Shown: positions 12,401 through 23,518, counted from the first letter of the stretch. The stretch: DNA of 64,000 nucleotides from Sanghuangporus weigelae (GCA_033182465.1 CP137318.1:124001-188000); one strand, 5' to 3'. Made by a program: numbers and translations. Notes: generated from the sequence alone by a model not told the origin.

Positions 12401-13268
12401 CAAGTCGATGAAGAGTAAGACTAAAGCTTGGGAGCGTACGAAGTTGTTATGACCAGTTCTGTGGGTTCCGACTAGTTTCGCCCGGTTTCGACTGGTTTTG
12501 CTAGAACGAGTGAACTTAGCAAGAACGCCATAGTCTAAATGGCATGTGCACCGTTCCGTGATCGGCCATCATATCAGACATGGCGGAAGAATCACGTGAT
12601 GATCCTACACGTGTCAATCACAAGTCTCCGTATCTCGGATCCATACTCCTGACAAAGAGATTTGACCCTGCAGCGTCGTCCACAGTCCCTCTCTCATTCA
12701 AAACATCACAGATTTGCCTTGTTAAGCTAGCCAAGGCCTTTCCAAGTCCTTTCCCCAAGTTCCGACTTGTTCCGCTCAAAGACAACCGGTTCCAAAGGTT
12801 TCGCTTATGCCCTCACCTTTCTATATGCATCCCTTTTATTTCTTTATGCTCTCATTCTGATCATGCTTAGTATTGTTTCTTTCTGCTTTATGTGTCCTTT
12901 AACCATTCATATGCGCACCTCTCCTTTGTAGATAGTGATATGTGTTCCCCTTTTTTCTTATGGCCATATGTTCTCTGACCAAAAGGAGGCTCAGTCTGGG
13001 ACATTTAGTATAAATATAGCATGACTCTCATAGTGGGGGGAGGGAGAGGGGAGCAGTTCTTATATCGTCTCAAGTCGCCCAGCTTCAAGTTCTACTTGTT
13101 CATAGTGGACTCTCTCGTCTCTATAGTCTAATATACGATATTTTGTGTTCTGTGCGGTCGATTGGTGATCACTCTTCGCAGCAGAGCTGTTCGTACATTC
13201 GTATAGTTCACCGTGTTCATGTAAAGGACTCCTCTTATCTCTATCACCCATACCAAAACCCCTTGCGT
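12401..13268. other. Repeat-derived intergenic stretch
   Basis: No gene supported. Pyrimidine-rich plus strand with scattered phrases that resemble the L8 region at 14.7 kb (GTTTCG...CTGGTTT). The 96-residue ORF at 12580-12870 has no recognisable feature. Confidence 0.4.
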
Positions 13269-15063
13269 TGTAGCGCACACCGCTATTCTGGGCGTCAGTG
13301 GTTGAGTATTGTACATACTTCACCAGTGTCCAACACACTGGTGTATCAGCTTCCCGAGCGACTCCAACAGTCACAAAGGGTATATACGACTCGATTTGAT
13401 TCTTCCGGGCACTCCGCCATACCTTAGGACATGCCCGAGACTTCGTACATATCTTGGCTCACACCATTTCACCTTCCTTTGCACATATGTCACATTCCGA
13501 GACCCCGAAGACCTGCTAATACTGCGCCATAGGCGCCATGCCATATTTCATTGTCCATACTTCATCACACTACCACTGGCTGACCTCCATCTCAGTCATC
13601 CGAGCAGATATCGGCACTCCAAAGTCTGGACCCAGACTCCTGAAGGGACCCTAGCCCTTTTCATCAGCGTTTCACACTGCCAGGGACCGTTCCAACCTGT
13701 TTTGAGGCACCCAACAGTCGCATACCTATATCCTAGATGTTCCACGAGGTGCGCTCCATTGTTCGGACCTTGCCGAAGTGGTCTCTGAGGTTCGGACTTC
13801 CGATCGGAGTTCGCCGATTGGTACATCCGTTTGGTCACTCCGTCTGGTTTGTTCGCCGACTTGAGTGTGCAGTTCGGAGGACGCTTCCTGGACAGTTTTC
13901 ATGTTGTTTCACAGTTCCTTGCAGTCCGTCTGACCCTTATCGCGTCAGTTTCACACTCCTTGCTATGATTTCATCTTGTTTCACAGTTTCCTGTAGTCCA
14001 CTAGACTTCTGTCTTGTCGGTTTCACGCTCCTTGTTGTGGTTTTATTACGTTTCACCTCACGTCTTGTCACGATCCTTCCCCAGTCTCAGATCAGTCGTT
14101 TTGTACATGTTTTGGACCCCCATAGTCTATAAAACCCGCCCAGATGTCATAGTTTTCAGATAGCAAATATCAGAGATCTGTTCAGCGCACACATCTTCTG
14201 TTCCGAAGCCTCTCAGATCGTCCCGACCGACTCTGTCATTCATAGAAGGTCGAAGTACCCACTTTGGGTAGCTCACCTTCCTTGTCTAGACTAGTCCGGA
14301 CGTCCCAAGAGTGACTCGGTTACACTCAGCTTGTCTTCTTTCTCCATCAACTCATCTCTGAGGTGATCAAGTTACCGAAGTATTCACTCGGTTCACCACA
14401 GCACGTCCAGATTGGTCTCCCTAGACGACCATTGAGTATCACATCTTGCCTATGTGTATTCACTCACCCCCCCCCCTTTTTTTTCCCCTTTCAGATAGTT
14501 CACCCCAACTGTTCCGGCTGATGCCATTCTGACTAAACCACAGTTCCCACAGAGTAGGCCAGAGCCTCGGTCTATCTCAGGGGAGTCTTCTGGATCACCC
14601 TTCCTTGTTTGGTTTCCCCGATTCGTTCTCACTCGCTCCCTATAGGATCGAACGCCCTAGCCTGCTAGGATTGCACCTACAGACCTAGTCCGATCGTCCA
14701 CCCACAATATCAATCATACAGCATGTTCCGATCTGTTTCGCTGGTTTCGCTCATAACCCTGTTACTTAGCATGCCACGTGCCTTCGGTCTCGCGACACCT
14801 TCCCCTCTCCACTGCCATCGGAAAAGGACATCATATCTTCCCTTTCTATCACTGTATAGTCCCTCTGTCCCTCGTATCACATTTCGATCCACCCAGTTAT
14901 TGTCCCTCGTCCATCGTATCGCGTTTCGAATTGTTACGCCGTGTTCCGACACTTTAGACTACAAGTGAAATCGGCTCCCATCGCTTCCCAGTGTGTTAGC
15001 CCGGTCGATTAGTCACATTCGAGTTGGTGGTTTGACTAGCGTAGCATAAGTTTAGATTAGTTA
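13269..15063 (+). mobile_element. LTR-type repeat L8, plus copy
   Basis: Begins TGTAGCGCACACCGC at 13269 after GCGT. The first 600 bases match the inverted copy at 15363-18445. A TATA motif (CTATAAAACCC) is near 14127. The right end is not certain. The termini resemble those of LTR-1 (TGTAGCGCACTGG), which suggests related LTR families. No intact frame. Confidence 0.5.
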
Positions 15064-15362
15064 TTGTGCCTTGTGTTTGTCGGCTTTAGTCCAGAGCTCG
15101 CAGTAGAGCCAGAGAGTCGATTTAGCCTTTGCACCGCCACCATCAATCTCGGGAGAAGTCCATCCTCGGGACCCTTCCTCAAGCGCTTCCCACACATTCC
15201 TCAGCTCTCATACAACCTTTTCCTTGTACATTCTCTTATCCCTTCATTTCTGCTTGCCTTTGGTCAAAGGTGTAAGTCTCTGCTGACCACTCAAAGGTAT
15301 TCTAGGGCAGCCCCTCGAACTTTATATTCCCTGTCCAGTATCAGAACGCCCACAGGAGTTTC
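15064..15362 (-). mobile_element. Internal fragment of an LTR retroelement
   Basis: Inverted match to 44070-44235. On the minus strand it reads phrases such as EYKVRGAALEYL, also seen in the gag-side region at 44 kb. Broken fossil, family not assignable beyond LTR retroelement. Confidence 0.55.
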
Positions 15363-15685
15363 ATTGGTGAACAAACCGGACGGAGTGATCAAGCGGATGT
15401 ACCAATCAGTGAACTCCGATTGGAAGTCCGAACCTCAGAGGCCACTTCGGCAAAGTCCGAACAACAGAGTGCACCTCGTGGAACGTCTAGGTTGAAGGTA
15501 CGTGACCATTTGGTACCTCAAAACAGGTCGGAACGGTCCCTGGCGGTGTGAAACATTGACGAAAAGGCCTAGGGTCCCCTCAGGAGTCTGGGTCCAGGCC
15601 TTAGAGTGCCGATGTCCGCTCGGGTGAATGAAGTGGAGGTTGGCAAGTGGTAGTGTGACAAAGTATGGACAACAAAATATGGCGT

Positions 15686-17516
15686 TGTAGCGCACTGGCT
15701 CCTCCTGTGCCAGTACACTCATACTATGGCTCCCTCTTACTGCAGATACCATATCCCAGCACTGCCGACACCTGAGAGTGTGAGGGCACACTCCTATTGC
15801 ACTCAGGACATCATTTGAGCACATATCCATTGATTCCAGCACACGTACTGTACTGCGGCGCCCTCCTATGACCCAAATCGATCCGCCGATGGCTCCCCGA
15901 CACTCAGACAGGTCCGCCGACAGCTCCTACCCAGCACCAGGCACTATAGGACACATCCCTCAGTGACTACGTGCCGCCGATCTTATGATTTACCATATGT
16001 ACAGCCGTGCGGCGACTCTGGATGCCTCCGAGTCGGCCCCCCTTGGCGCCGATCAATGCGGCGGACACTCAGACATCCTCAGGTACCCTCGCCGACGCCT
16101 CCTACAGCTTACCAAGCAGCCCCCCATTGTCTAGGGAGCTATATATTGTCATATGTGCTTACATGCCTCATTACGATGTATCTGCCACCAGTCCGGCAGT
16201 CCCCCACAGCACTGCCGCTCCGGCCACTCATATTAGTCACTAGGGATCGCCCACACTCTGTATTGAGTGCCGCCGATGCATCGGACACCTCAGGGACATC
16301 GGCTGATGCGCCCTTTGTCTCATATACGCGATATCAGCCTCCAATCATCGGTTCCGATGTTTCCCAACTTCCCCCTGACGCGGCAGCCCCCATTAGACCA
16401 TGTATGGAAGGTAGGCATGTGGTACATCGGCGTGCCAAGCCACCGACTCGCGCCGCCAAGCCCAACTCTGCCGGCGCCCGTGTTATTGCAGATACTCAAT
16501 ATTTCATGTGATTGGATGCCCCCCTCACGTTGCCGCTCTCAGATTTCACCTGGGCGCTCCGGCAGCGGCCCTTGGCGACCCAGATGACTCAGGAGATGTT
16601 GTCAGACAGTAGGATGTGTCGGCGACAGCAGTAGAGTATATATAGAGCTTATACTAGCTTGTAGACGAAAGGATTCGAAGCCTAGCGAGGATTCCAAGCC
16701 TAGCAAGGATTCCAAGAGCATGTACCAGACCGAGCGCCAGAGTTCGAGATATCCCTCACTCTGAGTCTCCCCTCATGTACTGAGCCTCCCCCTTGACTAT
16801 ATACTATCCTTGACATCTCCTCTTGTTTGACTCCACATTCTACTTGCCTCCGCCACCTCTGATACGCCTTTGCTGCTCTGACGTTCAGTGAGTGAGTAGG
16901 GCTTGGGATTTAACCCTGAGCCTCCTCCCCACACTTTATACCTGTCCGGCGCCCCTCTATTCGACGTCGGCAACCCTTCGGCGACCCAGGCTTCTCATCA
17001 GACTCCCCTTCGGCGTCCTTTCCAGCCTTTCACTCCAGTTTATCCCATATATTGATCTTATACGGTCTTTTCCTTTCATCTATCGCGTTTACGCTACTTC
17101 GGCGGATTCCTGCGGCCTCCCCCTCAGTCCGGCACCCCTCTATTCGACGTCGGCGGCCATCCGACAACCCAGGCATCCTATCAGACGACCCAGCGGCGCC
17201 TTCTCCAGCCACTCACTCCATTTTATCCTTTATATTCATCTTATACGCTTCTTCCTGTGGCCGAGTTTATATCACGTCGGCAGCCTCTTGTGATCCCCCC
17301 TTTTGAGCGGCGGCCCTGTTATCCTATTCCCTTTATCCAGCGGCATCCTTAGACCCATCCATTACGTCTCCGACAGTTCCTGGCACCTGCCGGGTAGTAG
17401 GTCTTTGAGAGTCTGATAGCGTCGGCATCCCATTTTTGGAGGTTCCTTCATACATTCAGCACCCTTAGTAGGACGGACATCTGTAGCACCTTCAGATACA
17501 ACACCGCCGACCGACA
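15686..17516 (+). mobile_element. Solo LTR, family LTR-1 (copy A)
   Basis: 1,831 bases from TGTAGCGCACTGG to CGACCGACA (TG...CA), with GCGT on each side (15682-15685, 17517-17520). A TATA motif (GTATATATAGAG) lies near 16625, so the first half is U3-like. No primer-binding site or pol frame, hence solo LTR. A 182-residue frame (15963-16511) recurs in copies B, C and E with a few substitutions. Copies A, B, C and E are close to identical, so the burst is recent. Confidence 0.75.
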
Positions 17517-17572
17517 GCGTGCCGCCTATGGTGCAGTATTAGCGGGTCTTCGGGGTCTCGGAATGTGACATA

Positions 17573-18220
17573 TAGTGTTCTGACTGTATGCGTATAATGC
17601 ATATACGGCTTTCCATATATGCAATACGGCTGTATCGTATAAGAGAAAAAGAAGAAAATATATGGCCCGTATATATACGGCCATATCCCATATAGAGTTG
17701 GGAGAGAAATGCCGTATACGGCATATGCGCCATATATGGCACAGTACTAGTCGGCACTGAGTAGAGGAGTTTTTTTTCTTTGTGTCACACACATTGACAA
17801 GTTCCGTGCGACCGTGCTCGATTTCCCATTTTATCTCGTCTTGCCAGAGACATTCATTGTATTCCTGGTAAGCTTTGTCCTTCGTACTATACTAATTGCT
17901 TACTAAGATTGTTCAGGCTCATTGCTGTTAAGTGTATTTTCTCAAGCGGACATGACACAATTGCTCTCCGAAGTGCTAGATTGAAGGCAGGAACAATTAG
18001 GGACCTTATGATACTTAAACACTTAGAGCGACCATATAATTATTTTAATTATTTTTTCTAAGAAAGTATGCTGCCGTATGCGTCATATAAGCCGTATATA
18101 GGCCTCCCGTATGCGTATAAAGGTCTGAGCACTCAAATATACAGTCGTATCTATACGGCTGTATCCATATAGAGTCTTAATTATATGACCATATCCATAT
18201 ATGATACGGTCAGAACCCTA
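17573..18220. mobile_element. hAT-like MITE with ATACGG arrays
   Basis: 648 bases. The 8-base flank GTGACATA is repeated at 17565-17572 and 18221-18228, and the uninterrupted site is seen in the L8 copy near 13480. Terminal inverted repeats are TAGTGTTCTGACTGTAT and TAGGGTTCTGACCGTAT (15 of 17). The outer 150-190 bases on each side are packed with ATACGG/CCGTAT motifs, about six on the left and five on the right, several as palindromes. An 8-base duplication and TAGNG ends fit hAT. No transposase frame. Confidence 0.78.
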
Positions 18221-18445
18221 GTGACATATGTGCAAAGGAAGGTGAAATGGCATGAATCGAAATATGTACAAAGTCTCGGGCGCGTCCTAAGGTATGGTGG
18301 AGAGCTCGGAAGGATCAGATTAAGTTGTATATACCCTTTGTGACTGTTAGAGTCGCTTGGGCAGCTGATACACCAGTGTGTTGGACACTGGTGAAGTATG
18401 TACAATACTCGACCGCTGATGCCCAGAATAGCAGTGTGCGCTACA

Positions 18446-19849
18446 GCGGTTCAAAGTGTTCGGCCATGGGCTGAGCGCAGCTTCCGGAAAAGCCGGCGCC
18501 ATCATATCTGCACTAGCTTTTACAGCCGTTTGCAAAAGTAATGAGAATCACATGATTTCACCACTTTTCTCGCCATGAGAGCCTCAAAACACAGATAAAA
18601 TCATATCTCACCCAAATCTCAACGGTTTCACATCATCTAAGTTGTTAAATTCATCTTTTCGAAAGGGCTTTCGCTTAGAAAAAACTGTAGAGAAAATAGA
18701 GCGAAAAATGACCCTAAAATGGCGAAAATATCGGTTTTTGCCTCTTCCTTGCATGTGCAATTTTTTCTGTGATCCCTGCTGGTCCAGCACCTCCCCAAAG
18801 CTATCCAGAATGATAATATGATTATAAAATGAATTTACAGACTGAGTTTGAGTTGAATTGTGTACCAGAATGTGCTGCTTTGAGGCATGCCTGAATCACT
18901 CAAAACTCATCATTTCCCCCTAGCCTCCCAGGCTCCAGGAAAAATTCTTACAGGCCAGATTCATGCATGTAAATTCATTTTGGATATAATAGACTAGGTT
19001 TGTGTACTAGCTAAGGCCTCAGCATCCACTGGTGAGCTGGGCTGAACAAGTGATTCTGGTTGTATGCATCATTTTAGACAGCATCTTCCCAGCTCACCAG
19101 TGGATGCTGAGGCCTTAGCTAGTACACAAACCTAGTCTATTATATCCAAAATGAATTTACATGCATGAATCTGGCCTGTAAGAATTTTTCCTGGAGCCTG
19201 GGAGGCTAGGGGGAAATGATGAGTTTTGAGTGATTCAGGCATGCCTCAAAGCAGCACATTCTGGTACACAATTCAACTCAAACTCAGTCTGTAAATTCAT
19301 TTTATAATCATATTATCATTCTGGATAGCTTTGGGGAGGTGCTGGACCAGCAGGGATCACAGAAAAAATTGCACATGCAAGGAAGAGGCAAAAACCGATA
19401 TTTTCGCCATTTTAGGGTCATTTTTCGCTCTATTTTCTCTACAGTTTTTTCTAAGCGAAAGCCCTTTCGAAAAGATGAATTTAGCAACTTAGATGATGTG
19501 AAACCGTTGAGATTTGGGTGAGATATGATTTTATCTGTGTTTTGAGGCTCTCATGGCGAGAAAAGTGGTGAAATCACGTGATTCTCATTACTTTTGCAAA
19601 CGGCTGTAACACTCTATCGAAGAAAATTGGCACCCCCACGGTATTATGGAGTAAGTTCGGCCTTTTACCCGAGTGAATAAGAAAATATTGATCGTATTTT
19701 CTCCAATGCGCTAATCTATAGTATTTTTTGCATGTTGTATTGCAGGGGCTGCCTGTACACTGCTTCTCCCTGAAGTAAAGGGTCGGGATGCAGATGAAAT
19801 TGATGCGGCCGAGATCCATGCTAGACGTGAAGTGAGGAGATACATTTAA
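18446..19849 (+). pseudogene. 3' remnant of an MFS (phosphate-permease-like) transporter gene
   Basis: The stretch 18446-18522 reads FKVFGHGLSAASGKAGAII, the conserved late-helix loop of fungal inorganic phosphate permeases (PHO84 type). The frame resumes after the foldback element at 19607-19650 (NTLSKKIGTPTVLW). A 95-base intron (GTAAGT...TTGCAG) follows, then a last exon 19746-19849 reading LLLPEVKGRDADEIDAAEI, the MFS sugar/phosphate transporter C-terminus, with TAA at 19847. Everything upstream of the final two helices is missing; L8 abuts the exon directly. Two mobile elements therefore ended this gene. The rest was not found in the window. Confidence 0.75.
18523..19606. mobile_element. 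1,084-base foldback element sharing ends with the 14.1-kb element
   Basis: Two 519-base arms (18523-19041, 19088-19606), at least 99% identical with two differences seen, around a 46-base loop. Ends are CAGCCGTTTGCAAAAG and its complement, flanked by TA on both sides (18521-18522, 19607-19608). TA target and CAG ends are of Tc1/mariner type. The first 25 bases equal those of the element at 23519-37616, and both carry a subterminal ATCACGTGAT palindrome. No coding content. It splits a transporter exon. Confidence 0.92.
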
Positions 19850-20278
19850 CTGTGACATCCGACATTCTATCAATTACATATCATGGTTAATCCGACCCGG
19901 TAATGGATTGACAATTCACGATGTGCTGTTACATAGAGAAATCGCAAGCGGTAATGGCATGGGATATAAATTCTCGTTCTTCAGTGAAGGTCTTTTCAGG
20001 CTGTCCTACAACACAGCAAACTAGAAAATGTTCGCATGCGTTACATGGTATCTCCACCTTAGTGACTGCGTCAAACCTCACGGAAGAGGAGCCTATCAAT
20101 ACTCATATATGTCGAGTTGCAGTTTAGCACTCTCAACCTCGCCAAGAATTTTCGACAGATTATTTGTACGCCCGTTACATAATTTCATTTATTCCAGGGA
20201 GGGAGAACAGGCTCTCCAAACCTCGATCACGCCATACAGTTCTGCATTACATGAACTAGCTATTCATAACTGAAGGAT
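19850..20278. other. Intergenic
   Basis: Between the transporter remnant and a convergent small gene. I see no gene, repeat or signal here. Confidence 0.5.
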
Positions 20279-20737
20279 TTAATGGAAGTGCGCCCTAATC
20301 GTATTGATATCATCACCAGTGATCTCGCGGTCCTTGGGAACCAAATTGGCAATGCCTTTTTCCGCCATGACCCTCTGGGCCTCCTTTGTCAGGTTGCCCT
20401 CAAGACGATTAATCCACTTCTGATACATTTTCTGTTCTGCGGGCCTTGTCGTCTCCAGCGAATGTCCCAGCTCTTCTTCTAGCTGAGGTTGTCCGCGCAT
20501 ACTAGCTCTCTCGATTTCATCAGGTAGATCGCGTATCTCGTCCCTGTTTCTTTCGACACCCGTTTGCGCAGTGCCTATTTTCCTCTCGTAATCTGAGTAC
20601 GCTTTCATGAGCCGGCTATTATCTTTCACGAGTCCAAGATTTTGTATGACCTTGACAGTGTTTCTAGCCTGCTGTGTCGTCACCTTGTTAGATGCAGAAG
20701 ACCTGCTGCCTCCTCTGGATCCTCCCCTGCCTGACAT
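20279..20737 (-). CDS. Small hypothetical protein with Arg-Gly-rich N-terminus
   Basis: Single exon, 152 residues from the ATG at 20737 (further upstream the frame has no better start). It opens with MSGRGGSRGGSRSS, an RGG-like stretch often seen in nucleic-acid-binding proteins. The rest is charged and helical (KDNSRLMKAYSDYERK, QPQLEEELGHSLETT), probably a helical bundle or short coiled coil. No membrane segment, no signal peptide, no family recognised. The frame is open and its composition is protein-like, so I think it is real, but function is unknown. Confidence 0.6.
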   Translation of the reverse strand: MSGRGGSRGGSRSSASNKVTTQQARNTVKVIQNLGLVKDNSRLMKAYSDYERKIGTAQTGVERNRDEIRDLPDEIERASMRGQPQLEEELGHSLETTRPAEQKMYQKWINRLEGNLTKEAQRVMAEKGIANLVPKDREITGDDINTIRAHFH

Positions 20738-21881
20738 TATCTTGAAGAACGAGTGTTGTGCGTGTGACGAAAACTTAGAAACTAAAGGCGATGTACACAC
20801 AACCCACTCAAAACCTTCACCTTTTATAATGGCCGTTTGCTGCATCTATGCACCGAACTTGAAGACGACATTCTCCAAGCCGGTTCAGTTTGAAGCCTCA
20901 AAGGCGAGCTCTAAGTGCCAACGACTGTTAGTGGTAGCAAACGTGTCCATCAGCAGGAAAGCGGCGCATAGCTGCAGGCAAAGGCACTTCCATTGTTGTG
21001 ATACAAGCATCTGATTGCTGAATAGTTTGCATTGTCCGATACACTGCATCGCAATTGAACACACTTTGTAGCGTCCATAAGGTAGCAGTCATCATTGACA
21101 AACTTTCAGGGAAGTAACACATGACACGATCCAAGTTGCTTGGTGTTTGTGCCAGGTCCTGATTCGGCAATGGCAAATGCAGAAACTTTGCAATGACTGG
21201 GAATTTGACATTGCTTACGCAAAGTGCACTAAAAGATTGGCCAGTTCGAAAGAAAATCCCAGTCCAATGCAATATCAACATACCATATAAGCCAGACATC
21301 ACCACCGAAGGAGGGGACGGTACAACAATTAAGGCACGTGCAAGTACCTCGCGCGGACGGATGCGACAATACATTGTCTCGCAAACTGCTTGATGTTTGA
21401 CATGTTTTGCTTGACACTGCTTTCAGCATTGCAATGCATACTATACTTCAAGCAGCATGCCTTGACACCATTGCGCATAAAAAGTAGATGTTGCCTGTTC
21501 TTTGGGAGTTATGCGAGACTACTTTCCTGCGCAAAATACATTATTCCTTGAGGAATCCGAATAAGCGTAAGATGATGGAGACATAAACACTCGATTGCAA
21601 GATAAAACCTATGCATGATCAGATAGGAGCATAGCATTACATGCAAATTTACACCTGTCCTTCAGTCGATTATGCTTTTGTGAAGAAAATATTCACAGTT
21701 GTCTTGCGAGCCTCAAGCCAGACGCAAAATGCGACAATCTTGCGTCAACAGCGAAGCCCTGTATCGTTGAGAGCCAACGAATCGATACACATCCCTTCCT
21801 GCAACTCACCTTCCGGTCATACTCTAAACCAAATTCAAGTTGCAGTCAGTCCTTGAAACCCGAGTATACAACGTTCCGGGA
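20738..21881. other. Intergenic, no confident gene
   Basis: A 148-residue minus-strand ORF (21374-20928) starts with ATG but has no recognisable feature; I leave it unassigned. No repeat seen. Confidence 0.4.
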
Positions 21882-22775
21882 TTACGGACCCTGAAGTTCA
21901 TCATACAGCCTGGTTAGTTCCACAACACGTTTTGTGGTATGTTCTCCGTCATCCAGTTTTGCTTCGCTTAACTCAAGTTCATCGGGAAAAGTGACGCCGA
22001 GAACGATGTGTTTCATGTTCGCCGTGGTCATACCTTGCGAATACCATTAGTCTGACCATGAGAACTACATCAAATAGCTTACCGGGATCATTAACAACTA
22101 TAGGAGACGATTCGATGACCTTGTCAGCTTTGAATCCGGTTTCTTCTTCAAGTTCGCGGATTGCAGTTTGTTCTGGTGTCTCGCCTTCGTCGATCAGACC
22201 TGAGACGGTGCCGCAACGTGAACATGATTGTTGAAGCGGTCAAACCAGGTCAGCGATACTCACCAGCTGGAAGTTCTGAGATTGCAGATAGTATCGGTAA
22301 TCGAGAGCTTGACGTCGCACGAACTGAACTCACCAACTACATACTTGCCGATCGGTGGTCGGAACTGCTCAATAATGACGGTTGAGGTGGGAAATGAGCC
22401 CTTGGCGGACTTGATAACTGCGAGAATGGCAACAGCTTAAATCAATCAATCAATCAATCAAGGGAGTGGACCAAAGGTGTAATGAATATGAAAAGCTTGC
22501 CGTCAATGCCAGTGGATCCGCGGGTCTTCCGTTCTGCACATTCCCACTTCCTCTGCCCAAACGAATGAGAGGCGGAGATGGGATCAGAAAATAAGTTTTT
22601 GGATACCTTCTTTCGTTCCTGATCGACCCACTCGAGCTCTTTTAGGGTGATCCATCTAGATTGAACCCATGATTTTCCGAATCATCGACTGTACGTTTGA
22701 TGATGTACTACGCGCTCACTTTGCTTCTGAGGCGGGAAGTTCACGTGTATTGAATATTTTCGGCTGACCGGACAT
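21882..22775 (-). CDS. YSA1: ADP-ribose/ADP-sugar diphosphatase, Nudix family (YSA1-like)
   Basis: Seven exons: 22775-22720, 22655-22607, 22552-22501, 22435-22334, 22275-22264, 22199-22083 and 22033-21882, 540 bases in all, 179 residues. YSA1 enzymes hydrolyse ADP-ribose and related sugars to AMP and the sugar phosphate. The Nudix box is whole: [20 protein letters not shown] followed by TG. It is preceded by the family phrases GVDAVAIL-like ([12 protein letters not shown]) and [16 protein letters not shown]. The fifth exon is only 12 bases (encoding ELPA with its neighbours). The third intron is GC-AG (GCAAGC...TTTAAG) and holds an ATCA/TTGA microsatellite. All other introns are GT-AG. An in-frame ATG at 22919 would add 48 basic residues. 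Intact. Confidence 0.95.
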
Positions 22776-23351
22776 TTTTGTGAAATTTCTGCGAGAATAG
22801 CGAGGGAGGAAGAGCAATCTTTTGGATGAAGAATGCAGCAAATGGTTCATGTGCATATTGTGTACAGTTCCAATGAACGCGTCGCGTTTACCCACCGAGT
22901 CACGTGTAAACCTATTCATACGAGGTAAGCCCGGGCCGGGAGTCGTCGGCTTGGGTCGGTGGTGATAGCCGAGCGTCAGAAGCTGTGACTAAGCGCCCCA
23001 TGAGTGCTGAGTGAGTGAGACTTGAATTGATGCTTCCAGTGGTACAGTCATTAACCAGTCCTTTAAACAGTACCATTCCTTTAAACACCTTATGTTTTCT
23101 CACTCAATTCTTCATCCCTCACCACAAGAAAAATGTTGCAGATGCAAAGTGTATATCTGAATTGATATCCAAAATTTTAAGTAAATTGGGCAAGTTGTTG
23201 GGTCAGGAAAAATTAGACACTGGTCAAATTTATATGAAACCAGTAAACCTCACTCTGATCAAATTGGTCCTGTGCAGCATTTTTCTGTCAACCAATGTGG
23301 ATTCTAAGTTTATTAGCTAATATCACTCTATTATAAGTGTCTTATCTCTTA
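22776..23351. other. YSA1 upstream region and intergenic
   Basis: 22776-22919 could be a 5' extension of YSA1. Beyond it I see no gene. Near 23045-23090 a phrase of about 28 bases (GTACAGTCATTAACCAGTCC and flank) recurs inverted near 37925-37955, on the other side of the 14.1-kb element. Confidence 0.4.
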
Positions 23352-23481
23352 CACCTAGGGCAAAACCCTATTTTTGAACCTGAAAATTTTGATCCAGAAC
23401 TGGAAAGCTCGCCTCTGATTGGCTGGATTCCAGTTCTAGATCAAAATTTTCAGATTTGGAAATAGGGTTTTACCCCAGGTG
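23352..23481. mobile_element. 130-base foldback MITE, copy 2
   Basis: Same length and design as 8158-8287 (CACCTAGGGCAAAACCC at the left end), flanked by TTA on both sides (23349-23351, 23482-23484). About 93% identical to copy 1. It lies 37 bases outside the left end of the 14.1-kb element. Confidence 0.88.
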
Positions 23482-23518
23482 TTATATTTTCATGAAGGAA
23501 TATGCTTTCAGTAAATTA

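Larger units (their letters stand above)
15363..18445 (-). mobile_element. LTR-type repeat L8, minus copy, with two later insertions
   Basis: Inverted match to 13269-13860. Its TG end (complement of GCGCTACA) lies at 18445, directly against a transporter exon remnant. An LTR-1 copy (15686-17516) and a hAT-like MITE (17573-18220) split it; at both sites the L8 sequence resumes after an exact duplication, which dates both insertions after L8. Confidence 0.65.

Noticed and set aside
15963-16511. 182-residue ORF repeated in four LTR-1 copies, considered as a gene
   Set aside because: Its repetition only reflects repeat identity; no domain, composition is Pro/Ser/Arg-biased, and overlapping frames are equally open. 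Kept only as a remark on the repeat.
15686-17516. LTR-1 as a DNA transposon
   Set aside because: No terminal inverted repeats beyond TG/CA, and a TATA motif in the middle; a solo LTR fits better, though no full-length parent is in the window.
20928-21374. 148-residue minus ORF as a gene
   Set aside because: No motif, no supporting splice or promoter signals, ordinary length for chance.
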